The translations under genes were made by a program, and so were the position numbers. The notes below the pieces were generated by a model, which ran no database searches, had not been told where the DNA came from, and saw only the letters and a list, made by a program, of their open reading frames with translations. From Psychrobacillus sp. FSL K6-4046 (lineage in GTDB: Bacteria; Bacillota; Bacilli; Bacillales_A; Planococcaceae): 64,000 bases of DNA. Shown piece by piece: positions 26,125 through 35,674 of this stretch; positions within the stretch are counted from its first letter, which is position 1; each line of letters opens with the position of its first letter. Location of the stretch: positions 3,093,312 to 3,157,311 of the forward strand of contig NZ_CP152020.1 in assembly GCF_038624605.1 (NCBI RefSeq), read 5' to 3'.

Positions 26125-27357
26125 ATGTCAACCTTTGAAAACAATTTAGAAAAGTATGCTGCTTTAGCTGTTGAAGTAGGAGTAAATATACAAAAAGGGC
26201 AAGATTTATATATTGCGGCCTCTACAGAAACAGTAGAATTTGTCCGACTTGTAACTAAAAAAGCTTATGAAGCTGGAGCTAAGACTGTTTACGTAGATTT
26301 TTCTGATGATGAGTTAACACGCATCCGTTATGAGCTAGCCTCAAAAGACTCTTTCGACTTCTATCCACCATGGAAAGTTCAAGAAAGAGAGCAGCTTGCT
26401 GAATCAGGCGCTGCTTTTATGAGTATCGTAAGTCAAAGTCCCGATTTACTGAAGGGTATAGATTCTAGTAAAATCTCAACTTTCCAAAAAGCTGCAGGTC
26501 AAGCTATGTCCAAATACCGCCAGTATGTTCAGTCAGATAAAATTAGCTGGTCTGTAGTTGCGGCACCTTCTAAAAAATGGGCTGCAAAAGTATTTCCAGA
26601 GCTTCCTCAGGAAGAGCAAGTTCCAGCATTATGGGAATCTATCTTTAGTGCAGTAAGAGCTGACCTGGAAGACCCAGTATCTGCTTGGAAAGAGCACGAT
26701 CGTTTGTTGCACACAAAAGTAGACTACTTAAACGAAAAAAATTATAAAAAACTTCATTACACAGCTCCAGGCACTGACCTAACAATCGAACTTCCGAACG
26801 GCCATCTCTGGTGCGGAGCTAGTAGCACGAACGAAAAAGGCGAAGATTTTATGGCTAACATGCCTACAGAAGAAGTATTTACAGTTCCTTTAAAAACAGG
26901 GGTTGACGGGTATGTAGCAAGCACGAAGCCTTTAAGCTATGGTGGAAATATTATTGATAATTTCACTATCACTTTTGAAAATGGTCGCATTGTAAAAGTA
27001 GAGGCAAAAGAAGGTCAAGAAGTACTAGAGCAATTAGTTGATACGGATGAAGGCTCCCATTACCTTGGGGAAGTTGCACTTGTACCACATGATTCACCAA
27101 TCTCTAACTCTAACCTGTTATTCTATAATACATTGTTTGATGAAAATGCTTCGAACCATTTAGCAATCGGTAGTGCATATGCGTTCTGTATCGAAGGCGG
27201 TAAAAAAATGAGTCGTGAAGAGCTTGCAGAAAACGGATTGAATGAAAGTATCACTCATGTAGACTTCATGATTGGTTCTGAAAATATGAATATTGATGGG
27301 ATTAAAGAGGATGGTACTAAGGAACCTGTGTTTAGAAACGGAAACTGGGCATTTTAA
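26125..27357 (+). CDS. aminopeptidase, M29 family (AmpS/aminopeptidase T-like)
   Basis: Metal-dependent aminopeptidase releasing N-terminal amino acids from peptides. 410 residues from the ATG at 26125 (AAAGAAAGG 10 bases upstream), which equals the usual AmpS length; an ATG at 26119 would add two residues but sits only 4 bases from the site. Signatures: NIQKGQDLYI near 20, VAAPSKKWAAKVFP, ANMPTEEVFTVPLKTGVDG, DEGSHYLGEVALVPHDSPIS and FDENASNHLAIGSAY, which carry the two-metal ligands (Glu/His/Asp). A paralogue lies at 38386-39615. Confidence 0.92.
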   Translation: MSTFENNLEKYAALAVEVGVNIQKGQDLYIAASTETVEFVRLVTKKAYEAGAKTVYVDFSDDELTRIRYELASKDSFDFYPPWKVQEREQLAESGAAFMSIVSQSPDLLKGIDSSKISTFQKAAGQAMSKYRQYVQSDKISWSVVAAPSKKWAAKVFPELPQEEQVPALWESIFSAVRADLEDPVSAWKEHDRLLHTKVDYLNEKNYKKLHYTAPGTDLTIELPNGHLWCGASSTNEKGEDFMANMPTEEVFTVPLKTGVDGYVASTKPLSYGGNIIDNFTITFENGRIVKVEAKEGQEVLEQLVDTDEGSHYLGEVALVPHDSPISNSNLLFYNTLFDENASNHLAIGSAYAFCIEGGKKMSREELAENGLNESITHVDFMIGSENMNIDGIKEDGTKEPVFRNGNWAF

Positions 27358-27449
27358 TCACAATCTATTCATAAATTTAATGTTTTAGTGTTACAAATTT
27401 AGTGTAAATAAGTTATAATGATATTAATATGAATAGTGAGGTGTTAAAA

Positions 27450-27590
27450 ATGGGCTTATTCATAGCTACAATTCTTGGGTTCTCTGGCGGTATTTTAGCC
27501 ATTGGAGCGGTAATCATGTTTTACTTCTCTAAACCAATGAACAACCAAGATGCAATTATCGTCGATCCGAAACCAACTAATAAGTTTTAA
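27450..27590 (+). CDS. small membrane protein, 46 residues
   Basis: ATG at 27450 with GTGAGGTG about 7 bases upstream, 46 codons and an immediate strong terminator. One N-terminal hydrophobic helix (LFIATILGFSGGILAIGAVIMFYF, residues 3-26) then a short polar tail. Not recognised. The gene-RBS-terminator layout makes it credible. Confidence 0.6.
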   Translation: MGLFIATILGFSGGILAIGAVIMFYFSKPMNNQDAIIVDPKPTNKF

Positions 27591-27595
27591 TATGT

Positions 27596-27629
27596 CAACC
27601 GCGACTTAACAGTCGCGGTTGTTTTTTTT
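27596..27629 (+). terminator. terminator of the small membrane protein gene
   Basis: CAACCGCGACT (27596-27606) / AGTCGCGGTTG (27611-27621), perfect 11-bp stem, then eight T. Confidence 0.9.
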
Positions 27630-27746
27630 GTACTAAAATACCTGTAGTTGCCTACTAATTCAAGCCGCTATGGGCTTATTACATTATTACTTTATATGTA
27701 GGGGTTGTGGGGGACACTTCTTTACGTTACGTGTGGTTTCCATGAT

Positions 27747-28400
27747 TAGGCGACAATTTCTACTTTTTAGGTATCACTTTTCTACGCTTTAGGTGCGCTT
27801 TTACCTAGTTTAGGTAGCACTTCTTTACTTTTACGTGCGGTTCCCCTATGTAGGCGACAATTTCTACTTTTTAGGTATCACTCTTCTATGCTTTAGGTGC
27901 GCTTATACTTCGTTTAGGTGGCACTTCTTTACTTTTACGTGCGGTTCCCCTAATTAGGTGACAATTTCTACTTTTTAGGTATCACTTCTCCACGCTTTAG
28001 GTGCGCTTTTACATAGTTTAGGTAGCACTTCTTTAATGTTTACGTGCGGTCCCCCTGTTTAGGTGAAAATTTCTACTGTTTAGGTGACAATTTCTATTTT
28101 TTAGGTATCACTCTTCTATGCTTTAGGTGCGCTTTTGCATAGTTTAGGTAGCACTTCTTTAATGTTTACGTGCAGTCCCCCTGTTTAGGTGACAATTTCT
28201 ACTTTTTAGGTATCACTCTTCTATGCTTTAGGTGCGCTTTTGCCTAGTTTAGGTGACACTTCTTTAATGTTTACGTGCGGTTTTCCTATTTAGGTGAAAA
28301 TTTCTACTTTTTAGGTATCACTCTTCTACGCTCTAGGTGCGCTTTTGCTCCGATTAGGTGTCGCTTTCTCTACTTTTACGTGCGGATACCCCTGATTAAG
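27747..28400. repeat. tandem array 2: ~6 units of 104-105 bp with ~21-bp internal phasing
   Basis: The landmark TTCTA-TTTTTAGG occurs at 27758, 27862, 27966, 28092, 28197 and 28302 (steps 104, 104, 126, 105, 105; the 126 step holds one extra ~22-bp sub-unit). Within a unit TAGG/TACG words fall at 27768, 27790, 27811, 27832, 27851 and 27872: spacings 22, 21, 21, 19, 21. Sub-units read TTTAGGTATCAC.., TTTAGGTGCGCT.., TTTAGGTAGCAC.., TTTACGTGCGG.., TTAGGTGACAAT... Non-coding. Confidence 0.9.
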
Positions 28401-28442
28401 TGTCTCGTGTCTACCTGTACCAGGCAATTATCCGTTATACGT

Positions 28443-28745
28443 GCCTCCTCGCATTTTCCCATTTGTCTGTCGGGGCAGAACAGGCGCCTCCGCTTTTCTT
28501 GATGTCTAGCTCCTGCGCCTTGCCCCTCGGGGTCAAATGGGAAAATACTCCAGTGGCTGAGGAGTTGCCTCCTCGCATTTTCCCATTTGTCTGTCGGGGC
28601 AGAACAGGCGCCTCCGCTTTTCTTGATGTCTAGCTCCTGCGCCTTGCCCCTCGGGGTCAAATGGGAAAATACTCCAGTGGCTGAGGAGTTGCCTCCTCGC
28701 ATTTTCCCATTTGCCTGTCAGGGCAGAACAGGCGCCTCCGCTTTT
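28443..28745. repeat. 124-bp direct tandem repeat, 2.4 copies
   Basis: GCCTCCTCGC starts at 28443, 28567 and 28691, an exact 124-bp period; the first two units are essentially identical, the third stops after about 55 bases. Each full unit contains an inverted pair TTTTCCCATTTG / CAAATGGGAAAA enclosing GC-rich sequence (GGGGCAGAACAGGCGCCTCC, GCCTTGCCCCTCGGGG). No supported gene; the rest of 28400-28958 is AT-rich promoter DNA of the mreB-type gene. Confidence 0.9.
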
Positions 28746-28958
28746 CTTTATTATTTCTTATTTTTTTCATTTCATTTTAGATAAGTTTGTATTACAAAAC
28801 GAATACAAAATAGGTTTTTGTCATTATTTTTTTTCCTATAAATGCCCCTTACTACCCACAAAGTATTGAAACATACGTAAAATTCCATTATGTTACAAAT
28901 GGCAATTGTGCTATTTTCCATTATAATAACGTAGAGCAAGTGAAATGGAGGAAGACAT

Positions 28959-29966
28959 ATGTTGTCAAATTCACATATCGGTATTGATTTAGGAACTGCT
29001 AATACTTTAGTTTATACAAAAAATAAGGGATTACTTATAGATGAGCCAACTGTGGTGGCAGTAAACACAAAAACAAAAGAAATAATTGCCTTTGGATCAG
29101 AGGCCAAAAAGATGATAGGTAAAACACCAACATCTATTGAAGTAGTTAGACCTCTAAAAGATGGCGTGATCGCAGACTTTGATGTTACTACCCAGTTGTT
29201 AAAACTTATTATGCAAAAAGCTAGCAAAAAACTTGGTACTTCTTTACGTAAGCCTACTGTGATTGTGTGCACACCTTCAGGAGCAACTTCTGTAGAACGC
29301 CGTGCCATCCAAGATGCGGTACGTCAAAGTGGCGCTAAAGAAGTGCAGCTAATGGAAGAACCTGTTGCCGCTGCAATTGGTGCTGGGTTGCCAGTCAATG
29401 AGCCAGTAGCAAGCATGATTGTTGATATCGGTGGAGGTACTACAGAGGTAGGGATTATCTCATACGGAGGTGTAGTCGCGTCTAGTACTGTGAAAGCTGC
29501 AGGAGATCGAATGGACGAGGCAATTATCCACTATGTACGTAAAGAGTTTAATGTGATAATTGGTGAGCCTACAGCAGAATTGATAAAAACGACTATAGGG
29601 TATGCCCTGGTACCTCATACAGAAGAAGTAATGGAAGTGCGAGGAAGAGATGTAGTGACGGGGTTACCAAAAATAGTGAAACTATCTTCTACTCAAATAC
29701 AGGGAGTTTTAAAAGAATCATTAGAGACAATTCTAGAAGCAATTCGTGCGACACTAGAAATTTGTCCTCCTGAGCTTTCAGGAGATATCGTAGACCATGG
29801 AGTTATATTGACTGGTGGCGGAGCGTTGCTAAAAGGATTAAAGGAATGGCTTAGCGGTGTAATTGAAGTACCTGTCCACCTTGCACCAGAACCATTACAG
29901 TCAGTTGTAATCGGTACAGGGAAGTCTTTCTTTATCCATGATCGCAAAAGAAACATTGCAAGATAA
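28959..29966 (+). CDS. MreB-family cell-shape actin (Mbl/MreBH-like)
   Basis: 335-residue bacterial actin that forms membrane-associated filaments guiding elongation machinery. Actin-type motifs: [15 protein letters not shown] (phosphate 1) at the N-terminus, VVCTPSG-like [45 protein letters not shown] (phosphate 2) near 155, and [13 protein letters not shown] (adenosine) near 285. GGAGG precedes the ATG. It stands alone, not in a mreBCD cluster, which points to Mbl or MreBH rather than MreB itself; I cannot decide between them from this sequence alone. Confidence 0.9.
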   Translation: MLSNSHIGIDLGTANTLVYTKNKGLLIDEPTVVAVNTKTKEIIAFGSEAKKMIGKTPTSIEVVRPLKDGVIADFDVTTQLLKLIMQKASKKLGTSLRKPTVIVCTPSGATSVERRAIQDAVRQSGAKEVQLMEEPVAAAIGAGLPVNEPVASMIVDIGGGTTEVGIISYGGVVASSTVKAAGDRMDEAIIHYVRKEFNVIIGEPTAELIKTTIGYALVPHTEEVMEVRGRDVVTGLPKIVKLSSTQIQGVLKESLETILEAIRATLEICPPELSGDIVDHGVILTGGGALLKGLKEWLSGVIEVPVHLAPEPLQSVVIGTGKSFFIHDRKRNIAR

Positions 29967-30035
29967 TTTCTTTAAACAAATATTAAGTAAATTTCTTCTT
30001 TTTCGTATAAAATATATTAAGAAGGAGGAATTACT

Positions 30036-30605
30036 ATGCCAAGTTTAAACGACATACTAACCTATAACAAATCATTTGTAGAAAACAAGCTGTATGAACC
30101 TTATGTAACTACTAAGTTTCCTGATAAGCGAATAGTTATTCTTACTTGTATGGATACACGTTTAGTAGAAATGCTTCCTAAATCAATGAATCTTAAAAAC
30201 GGAGATGTAAAAATTGTTAAAAGTGCAGGGGCTGTTATTAACCATCCATTTGGTGGTATTATGCGCAGCTTGATCGTTGCAGTTTACGAGCTTCAAGCAG
30301 ATGAGATTTATGTAATTGGTCACCACGATTGTGGAATGAGCTCCATTCAAACAGATAAAATTCTTGAAAAAATGACAGCTCGTGGAGTAAATCCTTCCAC
30401 TTTTGATGTACTGAAAAACTCAGGTATTGAAGTGGAAGAATGGCTTGAAGGGTTTTCAGACGTGAAAGAAAGTGTCTTACATAGTGTGGAAATGATACGT
30501 AACCATCCGTTGATGATTTCTGAAATTCCAGTTCATGGACTAATTATCGATCCTCACACGGGACGACTTGATTTGGTAACAGACGGTAAAATCGACAAAA
30601 AATAA
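30036..30605 (+). CDS. beta-carbonic anhydrase
   Basis: Interconverts CO2 and bicarbonate using zinc. 189 residues, short type. Zinc and active-site residues are visible: Cys38, Asp40 and Arg42 in LTCMDTR, and His96 and Cys99 in GHHDCGM; AGAVINHPFGGIMRSL lies between. GAAGGAGGA precedes the ATG. Monocistronic with a terminator 30 bases after the stop. Confidence 0.92.
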   Translation: MPSLNDILTYNKSFVENKLYEPYVTTKFPDKRIVILTCMDTRLVEMLPKSMNLKNGDVKIVKSAGAVINHPFGGIMRSLIVAVYELQADEIYVIGHHDCGMSSIQTDKILEKMTARGVNPSTFDVLKNSGIEVEEWLEGFSDVKESVLHSVEMIRNHPLMISEIPVHGLIIDPHTGRLDLVTDGKIDKK

Positions 30606-30634
30606 TGTATTTCCCGGGAAATCGCCAATTTTTT

Positions 30635-30676
30635 TGAGCTTGCTTATGGTTAACGCCATGGCAAGCTCTTTTTTTG
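30635..30676 (+). terminator. terminator of the carbonic anhydrase gene
   Basis: GAGCTTGC...GGTTAACGCC...GCAAGCTC stem-loop followed by TTTTTTT. Confidence 0.85.
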
Positions 30677-30727
30677 CTATTTGGTGTTAAGAGCAACCTA
30701 CCTAACCTTCTGTCCACCACATAATAC

Positions 30728-30762
30728 AAAAAACCTGTTGATAAACTAAGTTTACCAACAGA
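30728..30762 (-). terminator. terminator of the PepF-GNAT operon
   Basis: CTGTTGATAAAC (30735-30746) / GTTTACCAACAG (30750-30761), one mismatch; the minus-strand 3' side is GTTTTTTG. Confidence 0.75.
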
Positions 30763-30779
30763 CTCATTTATAGCCCCTA

Positions 30780-31322
30780 TTATTCTCCTCTTAAAGCGGA
30801 ATACATATAGTGATCTTCCCATTTCCCATTAATGAATAATAGCTTACGCAGCAATCCCTCACGAACAAACTTGTTATTCTCTAGCACTTTGATAGAGCCA
30901 AAATTTCTAGGGGATACATAAGCTTCTATTCGATTTAATTGAACGTCATTAAAGCCAAATTGCTTTACTAGTCGAACAGCCTCAGACGCAATTCCTTTAC
31001 CAATTTGCTTCTGGTCAACCGAATAGCCAATTAAACCACTAGAAAACGGCATTCTTTTCAGGCTATAAAGTGAAATGCTGCCTATCAAAACATCTCGTTC
31101 ATGAGAAAAAATACCAAAGCTATATTCCCTTTTTTCCTGCATGAGCATGATTGATTCACGAATCTTCTCTCTTTGGACGCTAGCAGTATAATATTCTTCT
31201 TGGTGTAATGGTTCGAAAACAGACCAGTACAACTTGTTGTCATAGACTAAATTTGCAAGAGCAGGTGCATCCTTTACATTTAAAGTCCTTAAGTAACAAC
31301 TTGCTCCTTCTAGATAAATCAA
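30780..31322 (-). CDS. GNAT-family N-acetyltransferase (RimJ/RimL-like)
   Basis: 180 residues. The TTG start at 31322 lies 6 bases after the pepF stop, with AAGGGTGA over the stop codon as ribosome-binding site, so the two genes are coupled. LRTLNVKDAPALANLVYDN, FGIFSHERDVLIGSISLYSL, YSVDQKQIGKGIASEAVRLV (acetyl-CoA loop Q/R-x-x-G-x-G/A) and LNRIEAYVSPRNFGSIKVLENNKFVREGLLR fit ribosomal-protein-type acetyltransferases of the YjcK/RimJ group. Substrate unknown. Confidence 0.85.
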   Translation of the reverse strand: MIYLEGASCYLRTLNVKDAPALANLVYDNKLYWSVFEPLHQEEYYTASVQREKIRESIMLMQEKREYSFGIFSHERDVLIGSISLYSLKRMPFSSGLIGYSVDQKQIGKGIASEAVRLVKQFGFNDVQLNRIEAYVSPRNFGSIKVLENNKFVREGLLRKLLFINGKWEDHYMYSALRGE

Positions 31323-31328
31323 GTACCG

Positions 31329-33131
31329 TCACCCTTTAGTGTTAGTTAATTGCAAAAACTCCTCAACATCTTGAATGCAAAGGTCAATTCCCTTCTTCCA
31401 AAACGCTTCTTTCGTTATATCCTCTTGTAAATGTTTCATCGCTAAATCCTCTACAGACATTACTGCTGTGTCCTGTAATAAAGCAATATACTTCTCCTCA
31501 AAACCAGATCCTTCTTCTTTTGCCTTTGAATATATACTTAAAGAAAATAAGTAGCCAAAGGTATAAGGGAAATTATAAAAAGGAACTCCTGTAATATAGA
31601 AGTGGAGCTTAGATGCCCAAAAATGCGGATGTACCGTGTCTAAAGCATCCCCATAGGCTTCTCTCTGTGCTTCTTCCATTAGCTCGTTTAACCGGTTTGC
31701 AGAAACAATGCCGTCTTTTCGTTCCTCATAAAATCTAGTTTCAAACAAGAAGCGGGCGTGAATGTTCATAAAGAAAGCAACACTGCGTTGAATTTTATCC
31801 TCCAACAAAGCAATTTTCTCTTCTTTGGACTTTGCTTCGCAAACAGAGGCATCCGCCACTATCATTTCTGCAAAGGTAGATGCAGTTTCTGCTACTCCCA
31901 TTGCATATCTCCGGTTCATCCAATGCACTGGTCTTAAAGCATATGAGTGGAATGCATGACCTAATTCATGAGCAAGTGTAGAAACATTTGACATGGAACC
32001 ACTATAAGTCATAAATATACGGGATTCCTCTGATACAGGCATTCCTGTACAAAAGCCACCCGGTCTCTTATTAGGACGATCCTCTGCTTCAATCCATCCA
32101 TTTTCAAAAGCATTTCTTGAAAAGGCTTCTAGCTTCGGTCCAAACTCTTTAAAATGCTTTAGGATAAATTCCGCTCCTTGTTGGAACTCCATTTTTTCGG
32201 TAGACGTACTGATAGGTGCATCTAAATTATACCAATGCATCGCTTTTTCGCCTAGCATCTCCGATTTCCTATTTAAATATTCCACAAATGGTGCTTTATT
32301 TTTAGAGATTGCTCCCCACATTGCATCCAATGTATCTTGTTTCATACGATTGATGGCAAGAGGTTCTTCTAAGACAGATTCCCAGCCTCTTTTTTTATAC
32401 GTAGCCAGACGGAAGCCAGCTAAATGATTAAGCGTTTTCGCAAAAACTTCTTCTTTTTCAGTCCATACACTTTCTAACGCTTCAAAGGAATTTTTACGAA
32501 TTTCAGCATTATCACTCGAGCTTAAGTTATCAGCTTGTCCTACCGAAAGTATTCTTTCTTCCCCATCGATAGTCATTTTTATATGGATGTCCCCTACAAG
32601 CATGTTATATAGTTGGCCCCATGCATCATAACCGTCTACTTCTAAGGTAGTTATTAAATCCTCTTCTTTTTCGGAAAGCATTTTACTCGCTTGCTCTCTC
32701 CATTCATTTAATATAAATTTAAATGGGGTTAATTCGTCCGTATTTAAAAGCTCTTCCCATACGGTAGATTCTGTCTTGCTAAGCGCTTGTTGTATTGTAA
32801 TCATTAACGAAGATAACCTTGCATACAATGAACCAACCTCGCCTTGTAAAAGCGTCGCTTTTTTATCTGTTGTATCTTGAGCTAGATAGCAGCCAATAAC
32901 TGCCCCTGCTTCTGCTAAATGGACAGCTACATCTTTTAGTTCCTCGATTATTTGCCTAATTTGGTTAGACTCTTGAGCTGAGGCTGGGACAACTATTTCC
33001 TTAACATTTATTTCAAATTTTCCTAGTTTTTCCTTAACTTTATCTAGATGCTCCCGTAATTCAGAGGAGCTGCTACCACCACGGAAAAATCGATCTAAAT
33101 CCCAGACGATTGGATAATTTTGTTTTAACAT
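31329..33131 (-). CDS. pepF: oligoendopeptidase F-like M3 metallopeptidase
   Basis: 600-residue cytosolic zinc peptidase that cuts oligopeptides. HELGHAFHS near 386 is the HExxH zinc site, with the glutamate ligand in VAETASTFAEMIV downstream; GGFCTGMP and FMTYSGSM upstream and PYTFGYLFSLSIY near the C-terminus are typical of PepF/M3B. A GGGGGAAT site precedes the ATG. First gene of a two-gene unit with the GNAT protein. Confidence 0.92.
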   Translation of the reverse strand: MLKQNYPIVWDLDRFFRGGSSSSELREHLDKVKEKLGKFEINVKEIVVPASAQESNQIRQIIEELKDVAVHLAEAGAVIGCYLAQDTTDKKATLLQGEVGSLYARLSSLMITIQQALSKTESTVWEELLNTDELTPFKFILNEWREQASKMLSEKEEDLITTLEVDGYDAWGQLYNMLVGDIHIKMTIDGEERILSVGQADNLSSSDNAEIRKNSFEALESVWTEKEEVFAKTLNHLAGFRLATYKKRGWESVLEEPLAINRMKQDTLDAMWGAISKNKAPFVEYLNRKSEMLGEKAMHWYNLDAPISTSTEKMEFQQGAEFILKHFKEFGPKLEAFSRNAFENGWIEAEDRPNKRPGGFCTGMPVSEESRIFMTYSGSMSNVSTLAHELGHAFHSYALRPVHWMNRRYAMGVAETASTFAEMIVADASVCEAKSKEEKIALLEDKIQRSVAFFMNIHARFLFETRFYEERKDGIVSANRLNELMEEAQREAYGDALDTVHPHFWASKLHFYITGVPFYNFPYTFGYLFSLSIYSKAKEEGSGFEEKYIALLQDTAVMSVEDLAMKHLQEDITKEAFWKKGIDLCIQDVEEFLQLTNTKG

Positions 33132-33289
33132 CTGAATATTCCCCCTATTTTAAAAACTTTTACATTTTTCATTATATCATGAATTACTTTCCTAATTATT
33201 CATTTTTTTGTCACATAATTTCTATAATTGAATTTGTGTGCTCTTAGATTGAAAGGTATACTTATTAAATATAGAAGGAGGCGAATCTT

Positions 33290-34018
33290 TTGGTCAAAAT
33301 AATCCTTTTGATTTGCGGTTATCTCGCAACAATCCTTGTAAATATACTTGCTAATACGTTACCTATTAATGGTCAAACGACTGGGGAAATCTCTGCTAGA
33401 ATTCCAGCCCTCTTTACACCTGCTGGTTATGTATTTTCCATCTGGATTGTTATTTATATACTATTAGCTTTTTGGATATGGAATATTATAAGAGAATATA
33501 GAATTGAACATAAGATTCCCTTACAAAGAGTAGTATTATTTCTAGCAACGTGCCTATTTAATATTTCTTGGATTCTACTATGGCATTATGAGCATTTTAG
33601 CTACGCTTTAATTACAATACTAGCGCTGCTTTGGTCCTTATTCCTTTTATATTTAACTTACTCAAGTAGTGAATCCAATTGGAAAAGAAGAATACCTATT
33701 TCCATTTACCTAGGATGGATTTTTGTAGCCACTATAGCAAATCTTGATTATGTTTTAACATATTATGAGTTTAGCGGCTTTGGAATAACTACTTCTTTAT
33801 GGGTCGTTATATTCCTAACGTTAGCTACTGCAATTGCCTTACACTTTAGATATCATTATGATGACCGAGCAATCGTTCTAGTCTTTATATGGGCTTTCAT
33901 TGGAATCGCTGTACGTCATAATGTAAACGAATTATTAATATCTGCAGCCTCCCTCTTCCTAAGCACAGTCTTAGTGGTTGGAATACTATTTATAAAAAAA
34001 ACGCCAACGAAAAATTAA
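33290..34018 (+). CDS. TspO/MBR-related tryptophan-rich membrane protein
   Basis: 242 residues, about seven hydrophobic segments. The TTG start at 33290 follows AAGGAGG. The N-terminal half carries the TspO-like pattern ARIPALFTPAGYVFSIWIVIYILLAFWIWNI and FNISWILLWHYEHFSYAL; it is longer than classical TspO (about 155 residues) because of extra C-terminal helices, matching the long tryptophan-rich sensory-like proteins of Bacilli. Ligand and role are unknown. Convergent with mapB across a shared terminator. Confidence 0.75.
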   Translation: MVKIILLICGYLATILVNILANTLPINGQTTGEISARIPALFTPAGYVFSIWIVIYILLAFWIWNIIREYRIEHKIPLQRVVLFLATCLFNISWILLWHYEHFSYALITILALLWSLFLLYLTYSSSESNWKRRIPISIYLGWIFVATIANLDYVLTYYEFSGFGITTSLWVVIFLTLATAIALHFRYHYDDRAIVLVFIWAFIGIAVRHNVNELLISAASLFLSTVLVVGILFIKKTPTKN

Positions 34019-34036
34019 ATTTCGTTAGCGTTTTTT
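33993..34036. terminator. bidirectional terminator between the TspO-like gene and mapB
   Basis: AAAACGCCAACGAAA / TTTCGTTAGCGTTTTTT with one mismatch; A-run and T-run flank the stem. It overlaps the last codons of the plus-strand gene. Confidence 0.85.
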
Positions 34037-34038
34037 AT

Positions 34039-34806
<768 letters not shown>

Positions 34807-34839
34807 TCACTTAGATGTATGAATATCATATCATATATC

Positions 34840-35418
34840 TTATGACTTCGGGAGTAATAGGCGCGGGGCTTTTACGAATAGGATCGAACAGATAAAAGCT
34901 GCAAATAGAAATACAGGTATCATATAAGTAGAATTATAAACTAATGAATATACGATAACATTTTGGCCCTCAGCAAATTCCCCAAAGAATAATATCCCCG
35001 ATAATACGTGGGCTAAATAACGTAAAAATGAAGCAATTAAAGCACCCAGCACAACCGCTATTGTCATTTTCATCTTATTTTGATGTTCATATGCTTTAAT
35101 ATATGCTGGTCTTAATAATCCTGCAAGCCCTGCAACCATAAATGCTATAAAATAATCAATACCCACTTGCATAATTACTATTTCAAATGATAAGGGTGCT
35201 GGATAAAAGCGTCCTGTCACAACCTGCAACAGCCCTATTAAAAAGCCGGTCACTACGCCTGCCACTATACCTCGACGAAAGGCAATTAATATGATTGGAA
35301 CGAGAACAAATGTAACACTGCCTCCCTGTGGCATACCAAAACCAATTAAATCTAATACATAGCCTAATGCTGCAAAAATAGCAATCTCTACGAGTAACAC
35401 AACACGTTGATTTCTCAT
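34840..35418 (-). CDS. thiT: thiamine ECF transporter substrate-binding subunit ThiT
   Basis: S-component of an energy-coupling-factor importer for thiamine. 192 residues from the ATG at 35418 (AAGGGGAT upstream); an open extension to 35508 runs into the riboswitch and is not translated in all likelihood. Six membrane segments; GGSVTFVLVPIILIAFRRG, GLLQVVTGRFY and a central PAYIKA..KMKMTIAVVLGALIASFLRYLAHVLSGILFFGEFA match ThiT (YuaJ). A TPP riboswitch upstream confirms the substrate. Confidence 0.93.
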   Translation of the reverse strand: MRNQRVVLLVEIAIFAALGYVLDLIGFGMPQGGSVTFVLVPIILIAFRRGIVAGVVTGFLIGLLQVVTGRFYPAPLSFEIVIMQVGIDYFIAFMVAGLAGLLRPAYIKAYEHQNKMKMTIAVVLGALIASFLRYLAHVLSGILFFGEFAEGQNVIVYSLVYNSTYMIPVFLFAAFICSILFVKAPRLLLPKS

Positions 35419-35496
35419 TGTAATCCCCTTTTTTGACCACAAAAAAACGCCGAAGGGACAGAGCCAGACATCGCGCGATTGCCAGTTTCCATCCAC

Positions 35497-35568
35497 ATCC
35501 CTACGCAAGTATGAACTTACAGGTTCTAAGGGTACTATCTCAGCCGCTTTGTAGCGACGCCCCTTGTG
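35497..35568 (-). promoter_or_regulatory. TPP (THI-box) riboswitch controlling thiT
   Basis: Read on the minus strand: GGGGCGTC...GCGGCTGAGATAGTACCC, then TTAGAACCTG, then GTTCATAC and GCGTAGGGA. These are the ordered conserved blocks of the thi-box: CTGAGA, ACCC, GAACCTG and the GCGTAGGGA closing strand. A GC-rich stretch ending in TTTTTTT (35446-35440) follows before the ATG, suggesting transcription attenuation, though I could not fix the exact terminator pairing. High TPP should lower thiT expression. Confidence 0.92.
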
Positions 35569-35674
35569 GTTTCGAATTTATTTTATTTGAGTTCATTGTA
35601 GCCGATAGGTGTTTAGAATGCAACCCCGATTGGTATTATATAATAATACAAATTTATTATTAGGGGTGTAATAA

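Noticed and set aside
27690-28400. Array 2 considered as a CRISPR array
   Set aside because: The spacers are conserved between units, repeats are ~21 bp without dyad symmetry, and no cas gene is present.
28275-28784. Open frames on both strands across 28.3-28.8 kb
   Set aside because: They arise from array 2 and the 124-bp tandem repeat, overlap each other in opposite strands, and lack translation signals.
35419-35508. N-terminal extension of ThiT
   Set aside because: Its bases form the 3' side of the TPP riboswitch; the ATG at 35418 has the ribosome-binding site and a normal ThiT N-terminus.
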